A program made the position numbers and the translations under genes. Below are positions 50,817-59,700 of a stretch of DNA of 64,000 nucleotides, piece by piece. Location: the NCBI RefSeq assembly GCF_014200375.1, contig NZ_JACHBP010000001.1, positions 2,170,001-2,234,000 of the forward strand. Reading direction: 5' to 3'. The notes beneath the pieces were generated by a model that made no database searches, was not told the origin of the DNA, and saw only the letters and a program-made list of their open reading frames with translations. Numbering within the stretch: the first letter of the stretch is position 1; each line of letters starts with the position of its first letter. Origin of the DNA: Terrimesophilobacter mesophilus (GTDB taxonomy: Bacteria > Actinomycetota > Actinomycetes > Actinomycetales > Microbacteriaceae).

Positions 50817-52229
50817 CTACAGGATGCCGATGGAGAACGGGTCGACGCTCGCCGCCCTGGGGTGCACGAGGTTGTGCCAGAGCGCAGGGAACTCCGGCAG
50901 TGTCTTTGCCGTCGTTCCGATGTCCTCGATGTCGATGTCATCGACCGCGAGCCCGATGATGGCTCCGGCCGTCGCCATCCGGTGATCCTCGTAGCTGTGC
51001 CATACGCCGCCGTGCAGCGGTTTCGGTTCGATGGCGAGACCATCCTCGAGTTCGGTGACACTGCCGCCGAGCGCGTTGAGCTCCGTCGTCAGGGCGGCGA
51101 GCCGATCGGTCTCGTGACCGCGAAGGTGACCGATGCCGGTGAACGTGCTCGGCCCGTCAGCGAGCGCGGCGAGCGCGACGAGAGCGGGGGCGAGTTCCCC
51201 GCACTCGCCGAGGTCGAGACGTGCCCCCGACAGGGTTCCTCCGCCGAGCGCGCCCAGGCCGCCATCGATGGTGAGGGATGACGCGGAGCGATGCGTGGTG
51301 GCGCCGAAAGCGGCGAGGAGATCCGGCAGCCGGTCGCCGACCTGGGTCGTCGCAGCCGGCCAGCCATCGATCGTGACCGTTCCGCCCGCGACCAGGGCGG
51401 CTGCCAGGAATGGTGCGGCATTGGAGAGGTCCGGTTCGATGTCGACGTCCCTCGCGGCTATCGCGCCGGCGGCGACCGACCAGATCCCGGGCTCCGGATG
51501 CCGGACCTCGACGCCTCGAGCCGAAAGCACCTCCATCGTCATCTCGATGTGGGGGAGGCTCGGAAGCACAGAGCCGGTGTGACGAAGCTCGAGCCCGTGA
51601 GTGAACCGCGCGGCGACGAGCAGCAGCGCCGAGATGAACTGGCTCGAGGACGATGCGTCGACCTCGATCGGCCCGCCCTCGACGGAACCCGTGCCGTACA
51701 GGCTGAACGGGAGGGTGCCCCTGCCGTCGTCGGTGACATCCACCCCCAGGGCGCGAAGCGCATCGATGGTCGCCCGCATGGGCCGTTTACGGGCGGCCGG
51801 ATCGCCGTCGAAGGCGACCGGTCCGAGCGCGAGCGCTGCGATCATCGGCACGAAGCGCATGACGGTTCCCGCGAGCCCGCAATCGATCGACGATCCGCCG
51901 GTCAGTTCCTGGGGGGTGACCCGCCAGTCCGGTCCGAAGCCGCCGTCTCCCGGGACCTCATCGATGATCGTTCCGAGCTCGCGGAGGGCATCCGCCATGA
52001 TGGCCGTGTCGCGGGAATGCAGTGGCGAGCGCAGCAGCGACGGCCCCGAGGCCAGAGCGGAGAGCACGAGTTCCCGGTTGGTGAGGGACTTCGAACCCGG
52101 CACGGCGAGGCTCGACGCCAGCGGACCTTCAGCTCTCGGAGCACGCCACGGGCCGACGGGATCCTCCAGCACGAGATCATCGTTCTCGTACGGGTTGAAC
52201 TCCGGCTTGGAATAACGGGAAACTAACAT
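50817..52229 (-). CDS. aroA: 3-phosphoshikimate 1-carboxyvinyltransferase (EPSP synthase)
   Basis: Joins shikimate-3-phosphate and phosphoenolpyruvate in aromatic amino acid synthesis. The 470-residue protein has [18 protein letters not shown], the PEP-binding LAGTVMRF region, [12 protein letters not shown] and the late [17 protein letters not shown] and [15 protein letters not shown] motifs. It is about 40 residues longer than E. coli AroA, mainly at the N terminus. A TACTCT box (52238-52243, minus strand) lies 8 bases before the ATG and interleaves with the divergent SigR-type promoter. Confidence 0.94.
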   Translation of the reverse strand: MLVSRYSKPEFNPYENDDLVLEDPVGPWRAPRAEGPLASSLAVPGSKSLTNRELVLSALASGPSLLRSPLHSRDTAIMADALRELGTIIDEVPGDGGFGPDWRVTPQELTGGSSIDCGLAGTVMRFVPMIAALALGPVAFDGDPAARKRPMRATIDALRALGVDVTDDGRGTLPFSLYGTGSVEGGPIEVDASSSSQFISALLLVAARFTHGLELRHTGSVLPSLPHIEMTMEVLSARGVEVRHPEPGIWSVAAGAIAARDVDIEPDLSNAAPFLAAALVAGGTVTIDGWPAATTQVGDRLPDLLAAFGATTHRSASSLTIDGGLGALGGGTLSGARLDLGECGELAPALVALAALADGPSTFTGIGHLRGHETDRLAALTTELNALGGSVTELEDGLAIEPKPLHGGVWHSYEDHRMATAGAIIGLAVDDIDIEDIGTTAKTLPEFPALWHNLVHPRAASVDPFSIGIL

Positions 52230-52234
52230 CGGTT
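52209..52234 (+). promoter_or_regulatory. SigR/SigH-type promoter upstream of sigR
   Basis: GGAAT (52209-52213), 18 bases, GTT (52232-52234): an exact match to the GGAAT-N18-GTT consensus of SigR/SigH-type ECF sigma factors. It reads toward sigR from within the first codons of divergent aroA. The expected start of transcription is near 52240. Confidence 0.75.
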
Positions 52235-52339
52235 ACCAGAGTATCGGCAGTTTACTGAGACGAAACGGATTCCCCGGCGTGACCATGGTTCTTGAAGCGA
52301 TTACTTCGCGGGTGGAGGCGGACCTCCATCGGCTCGAAC

Positions 52340-52345
52340 TAAGCT
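52340..52345 (+). promoter_or_regulatory. Housekeeping leaderless -10 box for sigR
   Basis: TAAGCT, 8 bases before the ATG at 52354, downstream of the SigR-type promoter. It would give the short form of the protein. Confidence 0.5.
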
Positions 52346-52353
52346 GGGCGACG

Positions 52354-52977
52354 ATGACGACTACCGATGCGGATTCCGTGCCAGAACGCGACCTGCCCGA
52401 AGCGGCCGACGCCGGGTCGAGCGGCCCGGATCTCGCTGCGCTGTTCGAGGAGCAGGCCATCCCGTTCATGGACCAGCTCTACGCAGCCGCGATGCGGATG
52501 ACGCGCAATCCGGCCGACGCGGCCGATCTCGTCCAGGAGACGTTCGTGAAGGCGTTCGCCGCGTTCGGAAGGTTCGAGCAGGGGACGAACCTCAAGGCGT
52601 GGCTGTATCGCATCCTGACCAACACGTTCATCAACAGCTACCGCAAGAACCAGCGAAACCCCTATCAGGGCACGATCGACGAACTCGAGGACTGGCAGCT
52701 GGGCAACGCCCAGTCGGCCACCGCGACCACGACGAGATCGGCAGAGGCCGAGGCGATCGACCACCTGCCGGACAGCGCCGTGAAGGATGCGCTCCAGTCG
52801 ATACCGGAGGACTTCCGTCTCGCGGTCTACTTCGCCGACGTCGAAGGCTTCTCCTACCAGGAGATCGCCGACATCATGAAAACACCGGTGGGCACCGTCA
52901 TGAGTCGTCTGCATCGAGGCAGACGGATGCTGCGGGAACTGCTGGCGTCCTACGCGACCTCGGGAGCGGCACAATGA
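52354..52977 (+). CDS. sigR: RNA polymerase sigma factor of the SigR/SigH type
   Basis: An ECF sigma factor for thiol-oxidative stress, 207 residues from the ATG at 52354. Region 2 is [49 protein letters not shown] and region 4 [39 protein letters not shown]. The frame is open to a GTG at 52279, giving a 25-residue N-terminal extension if a longer transcript is used, as for the unstable SigR isoform known in Streptomyces. The stop overlaps the rsrA ATG by 4 bases. An SigR-type promoter and a housekeeping box lie upstream. Confidence 0.93.
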   Translation: MTTTDADSVPERDLPEAADAGSSGPDLAALFEEQAIPFMDQLYAAAMRMTRNPADAADLVQETFVKAFAAFGRFEQGTNLKAWLYRILTNTFINSYRKNQRNPYQGTIDELEDWQLGNAQSATATTTRSAEAEAIDHLPDSAVKDALQSIPEDFRLAVYFADVEGFSYQEIADIMKTPVGTVMSRLHRGRRMLRELLASYATSGAAQ

Positions 52978-53216
52978 CGGACTGCGGCTGCGAGAAGGCT
53001 CTCGCCGAACTCGAAGAGTTCCTCCACAACGAGTTGAACAAGCAGGACTACGCCGATGTGCGCGAGCACATGGCAGGCTGCGGAGACTGCGAAGGCGAGG
53101 CGAGGGTGGGCATCGTGCTCACCCAGGCCGTCAAACGTGCGTGCTCCGAGTCGGCGCCGGAGGACCTGCGGGTCCAGGTCCTCGCCCGGATCCGCGAGAT
53201 CCAGTCGACTCACTGA
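52974..53216 (+). CDS. rsrA: Zinc-binding anti-sigma factor (RsrA type, mycothiol system)
   Basis: An 80-residue anti-sigma factor that would hold SigR inactive and release it on thiol oxidation. It has the ZAS motif H32-x3-C36-x2-C39 ([10 protein letters not shown]) plus an N-terminal CGC (Cys4, Cys6), the usual partners for zinc and disulphide switching. The ATG overlaps the sigR stop (ATGA), the standard co-translation of such pairs. Short, as are other members. Confidence 0.92.
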   Translation: MTDCGCEKALAELEEFLHNELNKQDYADVREHMAGCGDCEGEARVGIVLTQAVKRACSESAPEDLRVQVLARIREIQSTH

Positions 53217-53369
53217 CCCCATCCGGTCGCGACGGTGTCCCATCCGGTGCCGCCGGTGCTCCGCTGTGCGACGGCCGTCGGGAGTTGATGCGTCTCCCGC
53301 ATCTGCTTACTCGGCAGATTCATAGGATGGGCACAGGAGAAGCAATGCCCGATGTGCGACAACGGGAAG

Positions 53370-54104
53370 ATGACTGAGACATCCCGACAGCCTGCCCTGG
53401 TGCGTCAGGACGGTTCGCCAGTCCGAGTGCTCGTCGTCGACGACGAGTCGTCGCTCGCAGACCTGCTCACCATGGCTCTGCGGTACGAAGGGTGGAGCGT
53501 GAAGTCGGCGCTTCTCGGCCGTGCTGCGCTGACGCTCGCCCGCGAGTTCCGCCCCGATGTGATCGTCCTGGACATCATGCTCCCGGATATCGACGGGCTC
53601 GAGGTCCTGCGACGGCTGCGCGCGGATGACTTCGACGGGCCGGTCCTCTTCCTCACGGCGAAGGACTCTGTGAGGGATCGCATCGCAGGATTGACGGCGA
53701 GCGGCGACGACTACGTAACGAAGCCGTTCAGCCTCGAGGAGCTCGTCGCCCGGCTGCGCGGACTCCTGAGACGGAGTGCCCTTGCGATCTCCGCCACTGA
53801 CGACCCCGAGGTGCGCGTGGGCGATCTGATCCTGAACGAGGAGCGATTCGAGGTCCACAGGGGGGACACTCCGATCGACCTCACGGCGACGGAATTCGAA
53901 CTCCTCCGCTTCCTCATGCGCAACCCGAGGAGGGTGCTCAGCAAGGCGCAGATCCTCGACCGGGTCTGGAGCTACGACTTCGGGGGCCGCTCCAGCATCG
54001 TCGAGCTCTACATCTCCTATCTGCGCAAGAAGGTCGATTCGCTCGGTGCACCCATGATCCACACCGTCCGCGGCGTCGGGTACACCATCAAGGCCGCTTC
54101 GTGA
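53370..54104 (+). CDS. OmpR-family response regulator
   Basis: A 244-residue regulator. The receiver has VLVVDDESSLADLL and phospho-acceptor Asp68 in VIVLDIMLPD, with FLTAKD and the Lys in YVTKPFSLEEL. The C-terminal winged helix has LTATEFELLRFLMRNPRRVLSKAQIL and GRSSIVELYISYLRKKVD. ATG at 53370 has GGGAAG upstream; an earlier in-frame ATG at 53352 is possible. Its stop overlaps the kinase start by 4 bases. Resembles MprA/TcrA-type envelope-stress regulators of actinobacteria; targets are unknown. Confidence 0.92.
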   Translation: MTETSRQPALVRQDGSPVRVLVVDDESSLADLLTMALRYEGWSVKSALLGRAALTLAREFRPDVIVLDIMLPDIDGLEVLRRLRADDFDGPVLFLTAKDSVRDRIAGLTASGDDYVTKPFSLEELVARLRGLLRRSALAISATDDPEVRVGDLILNEERFEVHRGDTPIDLTATEFELLRFLMRNPRRVLSKAQILDRVWSYDFGGRSSIVELYISYLRKKVDSLGAPMIHTVRGVGYTIKAAS

Positions 54105-55567
54105 GCGATCCGCGCGTTCCGCGTGCGCCCTGGTCGCTTCGTCGTCGACTGGTTCTCGGCATTGTCGCACTGCTGGCGCTCGTGAGCGTCGTGATCGGAG
54201 GAGTGAGCATCCTCACTCTTCGCCAGAGCCTCCTCGAGCGGCTCGACACGCAACTGGATGCCGCCCTGCAGCGCAGCCAGACGTTCCTGCCCCAACTCGG
54301 CATCGGACCATCGGAGGACCCGCCCGGCACCGGCAACGCGCAGAGCGCTGGGACCCTCGGGCTGATCGCACGGAACGGACGCATCCTCGCGCCCCGATAC
54401 TTCGACGAGACGGCGACCCTTCGCACCCTGAGCCCATTCCAGCAGCGGGTCCTCGTCAACGTGAACTCGCGGGACCCGGTCGCGGTACAGCTCGGCGGGA
54501 CCCTCGGGCAGTACCGGGTCGTGACGGCGACCACGACCAACGGATTCGAGTTGATCGTCGGGCTTCCCATGCGCGACGTCAACGCGACGACCGCGCAACT
54601 GTTTCTCATCATCGCGGCGGTGACGGCTCTCGGCATCGCGCTCGCCGCCATCGTCGGCACCTTCGTCGTGAGAGTCGCACTGCGTCCGCTGTCCGGGGTC
54701 GTGGCAACGGCGAGCCGGGTGTCCGAACTGGAACTCGATCGCGGAGATGTCGCGCTCGCCGAGCGGGTCGCTCTCGCGGACGCCAGCAGTGGAACCGAGG
54801 TCGGCCGGGTGGGCGCAGCCCTGAACCGGATGCTCGAACACGTCGCCGATGCGCTCACGGCCCGCGCCGCGAGCGAGCGGAAGCTGCGCCAATTCGTGGC
54901 GGATGCCAGCCACGAGCTCCGCACACCCCTCGCCTCGATCCGGGGCTATGCCGAGCTCACCAGACGCAGCGGCCTGACGCTTCCCGCCGACATCGCGAAG
55001 TCGCTGTCCAGGATCGAGTCCGAATCGATCCGGATGACGGCGCTCGTCGAGGAACTGCTCCTGCTCGCCCGCCTGGACGAGGGCGCAGAAGCGGTGACGG
55101 AGCGGGTGGACGTGGGCCCGATCGCCGAGGAGGCGGTCGAGGACGCGCAGGCGAGTTCCGGCGACCACCACTGGAGGTTCGTTCCCGCGACAGGGAAGCC
55201 GAGCGTCACGGGCGATCCATCCCAGTTGCGGAGGGCCGTGGCGAACCTGCTGGCCAACGCCCGCATCCACACCCCGGAGGGTACGACCGTGACGACGACC
55301 GTCGCCGAGCGGGGGAGTGAGGTCTTCCTCACGGTGGCGGACGACGGGCCGGGAATCCCTCCCGAGCTGCTTCCCCACCTGTTCGAACGTTTCGTTCGAG
55401 GCGACGGGTCGCGCTCGAGGATCGCCGGCAGCACAGGGCTGGGCCTCGCGATCACCCGTGCGATCGTCGAGGCCCATGGTGGGAGCATCGACGCGAAAAG
55501 TGAACCGGGGGATACCCGGTTCACCATCGCGCTTCCGCTCTCAGTTTCTGCTGCTGAGGCGACGTAG
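54101..55567 (+). CDS. Sensor histidine kinase, partner of the OmpR-type regulator
   Basis: A 488-residue membrane kinase: helices at about 15-40 and 165-190 flank an extracellular sensor of about 125 residues; a HAMP domain (about 190-250), HisKA with DASHELRTPLASI (His271) and HATPase with NLLANARIHTPEG, DDGPGIPPELL, FERFVRGDGSRS and GSTGLGLAIT follow. The GTG at 54101 overlaps the regulator stop (GTGA). The signal is unknown. Confidence 0.92.
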   Translation: MSDPRVPRAPWSLRRRLVLGIVALLALVSVVIGGVSILTLRQSLLERLDTQLDAALQRSQTFLPQLGIGPSEDPPGTGNAQSAGTLGLIARNGRILAPRYFDETATLRTLSPFQQRVLVNVNSRDPVAVQLGGTLGQYRVVTATTTNGFELIVGLPMRDVNATTAQLFLIIAAVTALGIALAAIVGTFVVRVALRPLSGVVATASRVSELELDRGDVALAERVALADASSGTEVGRVGAALNRMLEHVADALTARAASERKLRQFVADASHELRTPLASIRGYAELTRRSGLTLPADIAKSLSRIESESIRMTALVEELLLLARLDEGAEAVTERVDVGPIAEEAVEDAQASSGDHHWRFVPATGKPSVTGDPSQLRRAVANLLANARIHTPEGTTVTTTVAERGSEVFLTVADDGPGIPPELLPHLFERFVRGDGSRSRIAGSTGLGLAITRAIVEAHGGSIDAKSEPGDTRFTIALPLSVSAAEAT

Positions 55568-55571
55568 CGAC

Positions 55572-56201
55572 TCAGTCGACGATCGTGATCGCCGACGCGA
55601 AGTTGGTGCCACGCGTGAACTGGAGCTGCATGTGCAGCCAGGCGAGCGCCTCCATCGTCCTGGACTGCGAGAGTGCGCCGGTGTCGATCACGCGGAAGCC
55701 GGCCTTCTCGGCGAACGCGACGACCGCTGCCTTCGCGTCGGCGTCATCCGCTGCGACGAGCAGGTCGAGCGCGTCGCCGTTCTTCTCGCCGGCCACGACG
55801 TTGCTGGCGAACACGGTGTTGAACGCCTTCACGACCTTCGCCTGCGGGATGAGCTTGGCGATCTCCTCCGCGCCGGATGTGTCGGGCGAGACGGCGAGGC
55901 CGGTGAAGTCCGCGTTGAGCGGGTTGGTCGCGTCGACGACGGTCTTGCCTGCGAATCCGCCGAAGGCCGTGGCGAGGTCGGTGACGGCCGACCACGGCAC
56001 GGCGAGGGCGACGATGTCGCCGGTGACCTGGTCGCCGATGCCGGCGACGGTGACGTTCCCGCCCAGTTCTCCCGCGAGGGTCTTGCCCTGCTCCTCATTG
56101 CGGACGAGGATCTGGACGCCGTAACCGGATGCGAGCGCCCGAGTGGCGATCCCCTTGGCGACGTTTCCCGCTCCGACGATGCTGATGGTGTCTGACGACA
56201 T
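55572..56201 (-). CDS. NADPH-dependent F420 reductase-like / NAD(P)-binding oxidoreductase
   Basis: A 209-residue Rossmann-fold protein. ISIVGAGNVAKGIATRALASG binds the dinucleotide and VVDATNPLNADFTGLAV plus AKVVKAFNTVFASN are typical of the F420-dependent NADP reductase family. Whether F420 is used cannot be told from the sequence. AAGGAGCAGG lies before the ATG. It is divergent from a MarR regulator whose putative operators lie in the shared 105-base gap, so it is likely the regulated target. Confidence 0.82.
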   Translation of the reverse strand: MSSDTISIVGAGNVAKGIATRALASGYGVQILVRNEEQGKTLAGELGGNVTVAGIGDQVTGDIVALAVPWSAVTDLATAFGGFAGKTVVDATNPLNADFTGLAVSPDTSGAEEIAKLIPQAKVVKAFNTVFASNVVAGEKNGDALDLLVAADDADAKAAVVAFAEKAGFRVIDTGALSQSRTMEALAWLHMQLQFTRGTNFASAITIVD

Positions 56202-56235
56202 GATTTCCTGCTCCTTAGCGTGCTGAATGAATTAG

Positions 56236-56285
56236 TTGAGAGTTCAAGTAAAAACCACTCTAGCGCGATTCTCTTGAATGTTCAA
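56236..56285. promoter_or_regulatory. Paired MarR-type operators in the divergent gap
   Basis: TTGAGAGTTCAA (56236-56247) and TTGAATGTTCAA (56274-56285) share TTGA-N4-TCAA symmetry, with centres 38 bases apart. Outer bases TTAGTTGA and TCAACTAA (56232-56239, 56282-56289) also form an inverted repeat. They lie between the oxidoreductase and marR start codons. Confidence 0.65.
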
Positions 56286-56294
56286 CTAATTTGC

Positions 56295-56300
56295 TAGACT
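56295..56300 (+). promoter_or_regulatory. Leaderless -10 box for the marR gene
   Basis: TAGACT, 6 bases before the ATG at 56307 and just downstream of the second operator. Confidence 0.5.
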
Positions 56301-56306
56301 CTCAGC

Positions 56307-56768
56307 ATGAGCGCGCAGAAGAACGAGTCGTTCCGCTGGTTGAACGACGAAGAACAGGCCGCCTGGCGCGCCTACCTGACCGCATCGGCACGGCTGCAGC
56401 AGCAACTCGACCGCGACCTGCAGCAGAACTCCGGCATGCCGCATGCGTATTACATGATCCTCGCCATGCTCTCGGAGGCGCCGGATCGGGGCATGCGGAT
56501 GACCGACCTCGCCGAACTGCTGTCGTCGTCGCCCAGCAGGCTCTCCCACGCCATCCGCAAACTCGTCGAACTCGACTGGATCCGGAAGGACGCCGACGCC
56601 GACGACGGACGCGTCACCTGGGCGTGCCTCACAGACGAGGGCATGCGCGTTCTCGTGGAGGCCGCTCCCGGCCACGTCACGACCGTCGTCGAGTCCCTGT
56701 TCGACCGGCTGACACCGACGCAGGTGGCGCAGTTGCGCGAGATCTCCACCGCGATGCTGCAGGACTAG
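56307..56768 (+). CDS. MarR family transcriptional regulator
   Basis: A 153-residue winged-helix regulator: YYMILAMLSEAPDRGMRMTDLAELLSSSPSRLSHAIRKLVELDWIRKDADADDGRVTWACLTDEG contains the recognition helix and wing. Members sense small molecules or oxidation, but no reactive cysteine is prominent near the N terminus. It likely represses itself and the divergent F420-reductase-like gene. The stop overlaps that of convergent kgd by 4 bases. Confidence 0.9.
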   Translation: MSAQKNESFRWLNDEEQAAWRAYLTASARLQQQLDRDLQQNSGMPHAYYMILAMLSEAPDRGMRMTDLAELLSSSPSRLSHAIRKLVELDWIRKDADADDGRVTWACLTDEGMRVLVEAAPGHVTTVVESLFDRLTPTQVAQLREISTAMLQD

Positions 56769-59700
56769 GAGACGGTCAGAGCCCTCTCAAGGATGTCGGC
56801 CTGCTCCTGAGCGCTTCGCTTGCTCGAACCGGTCGCAGGCGATGCGGATGCCGGGCGCGAGACGACCGACACCGGACGCTTGTTCACGCGCAGCAGTTCG
56901 AGGCAGATGAACGGCCACGCACCCTGGTTCTCCGGCTCGTCCTGCACCCAGACGAGTTCCGCATCCGGGTACTGGCCGAGCACCGATACGAGTTCGCGCA
57001 GCGGGAGCGGGTAGTACTGCTCGACGCGCACGAGGGCGATGTCGTTGATCTCCCGCTTCTCGCGCTCGGCCAGGAGATCGTAGTGGAGCTTGCCCGAGTG
57101 CAGGAGAACCCTCTTGACCGCGGTGCGATCGGTGATCGTCGCGTCGTCGATGACCGGTTCGAACCTGCCGGACGTGAACTCGGAGATCTCACTCGTCGCT
57201 CCGCGTAGCCGAAGCATCGCCTTGGGGGTGAAGACCACCATGGGGCGCCGAGGCCGCGAATAGGCCTGGCGGCGCAGGAGGTGGAAGTAGGACGCGGGTG
57301 TCGACGGCCGCGCGACCGTCATGTTGTTCTCTGCGCACAGCTGCAGGTACCGTTCGATCCGGGCAGATGAGTGGTCGGGCCCCTGTCCCTCGTAACCGTG
57401 GGGCAGCAGGAGGACGACGCTCGAGCGTTGCCCCCACTTCTGCTCAGCGCTCGAGATGAACTGATCGACGATGGTCTGGGCGCCGTTCGCGAAGTCGCCG
57501 AACTGCGCCTCCCAGAGGACGAGCGCATCCGCGCGTTCCACCGAGTATCCGTATTCGAATCCCATGGCCGCGTACTCGCTCAGCAGCGAGTCGTAGATCC
57601 AGAAGCGGGCCTGGTTCTCGGAGAGGTTCGCGAGCGGCAGCCACTCCTGGCCGTTCACACGGTCGTGGAGCACGGCGTGACGCTGCACGAAGGTTCCGCG
57701 GCGGGTGTCCTGCCCGGCCATGCGGACGGGAGTGCCCTCGAGGAGCACGGATCCGAGCGCCAGGAGCTCGGAGAATGCCCAGTCGATCGAACCGTTCCGG
57801 CTCATGTCGAATCGCTTCTGCAGGAGCGTCTGGAGCTTCTGGTGCACGGTGAAACCCGCCGGCGCATTCGCGTGCGCGTCGCCGATCGCGGCGATCACGC
57901 TCTCGTCCACACCTGTCGATTCTGGCTCACCGGATGAATCATCCTGCTGGGAGCCCGGCCGCTCGAGGTCGGACACCGGCTTGCCATCCTGAACGATGAT
58001 CGGCATGGAACCGGTCTGGGCGGCGTGGGTCTCTGCGAACGCGCGCTCGAGCCGGTCCTGGAAGTCGGCGTGCGCCGCCTCGTACTCCTCTTCGGTGATG
58101 TCGCCGCGACCGACCAGCGCCTCTGCGTACAGGGTGCGGACGCTGCGCTTGGCCTCGATGAGGTTGTACATGAGCGGCTGGGTCATCGACGGGTCGTCGC
58201 CCTCGTTGTGACCTCGGCGGCGGTAGCAGACGAGGTCGATGACGACATCCTTGTGGAACTCCTGACGGAACGCGAAGGCGAGCTCCGCGACGCGGAGCAC
58301 AGCCTCGGGGTCGTCGCCGTTCACATGGAAGATGGGTGCCTGGATGGTCTTGGCGACGTCCGTCGCGTATACCGAGGTGCGGCCCTCGTTGGGCGGGGTC
58401 GTGAAGCCGACCTGGTTGTTGACGACGAGGTGGATGGTGCCGCCGATGCGGTATCCGCGCAGCTGCGACATCTGCAGCAACTCGACGACGACACCCTGTC
58501 CGGCCATCGCGGCATCGCCATGGATGAGGATCGGCAGCACGCGGAAACTGCCGATCGGCTTCCGGTCCTGTTTGGCCCGCACGATCCCGCCCAGGACGCT
58601 GTCGACGGCCTCGAGGTGGGAGGGGTTCGCCGCGAGGTACACCGGGATCTTCTCGCCGTTGGCGGCAGTGAAGGTTCCCTCGGTGCCCAGGTGGTACTTC
58701 ACGTCGCCGGAGCCCTGGACGGTGCGCGGGTCCTGGGTTCCCTCGAACTCGCGGAAGATCTGGCCGTAGGTCTTGCCGGCGATGTTCGTGAGCACGTTGA
58801 GGCGGCCGCGGTGGGCCATGCCGATCGCGACCTCTTCGAGCTCGACCTCCGCTGCGGACTGCAGCACAGCATCCAACAGGGAGATCATCGACTCGGAGCC
58901 CTCGAGACTGAATCGCTTCTGCCCCACATACTTCGTCTGCAGGAACGTCTCGAATGCCTCGGCCTCGTTGAGCTTCGCGAGGACCCGCATCTGCTCGTCG
59001 TGCGTCGGCTTCGCGTACGGCTTCTCCACGTGGTCCTGGATCCAGCGGCGCTCAGCCGGGTCCTGGATGTGCATGTACTCGATGCCGATCGTGCGGCAGT
59101 ACGAGTCGCGGAGGATTCCGAGGATCTCGCGGAGGAGCGCCGAGCGCCGCCCTCCGAATCCGCCCGTCACGAACTCGCGGTCGAGGTCCCAGAACGTGAG
59201 CCCGTGGCTCGAGATCTCCAGGTCGGGGTGGGTGCGCTGGCGGTACTCCAGCGGGTCGACGTCGGCCATGAGGTGACCGCGAACGCGATAGGCGTTGATG
59301 AGTTCCTGGACCCTGGAGGTCTTGTCCACGGCATCCGCGGTATCGACGTGGATGTCGGACGCCCAGTGGATCGGATCGTAAGGGATGCGCAGCGCCGAGA
59401 AGATGTCCTCGTAGAAGCGGTGCTCTCCGATGAGCAGCTGGTGCACGATCTTCAGGAACTCGCCAGAGCCCGCCCCCTGGATGACGCGGTGGTCGTAGGT
59501 GGAGGTCAGGGTGATGGTCTTGCCGACGCCGAGGTTCGCAAGGGTCGTCGACGACATCCCCTGGAATTCTGCCGGGTAGTCGAGGGCTCCCGCACCGATG
59601 ATGCAGCCCTGACCTCGCATGAGGCGCGGAACGGAGTGCTCCGTTCCGATTCCGCCCGGGTTCGTCAGGGAGATCGTGGTGCCGGCGAAGTCATCCGCCG

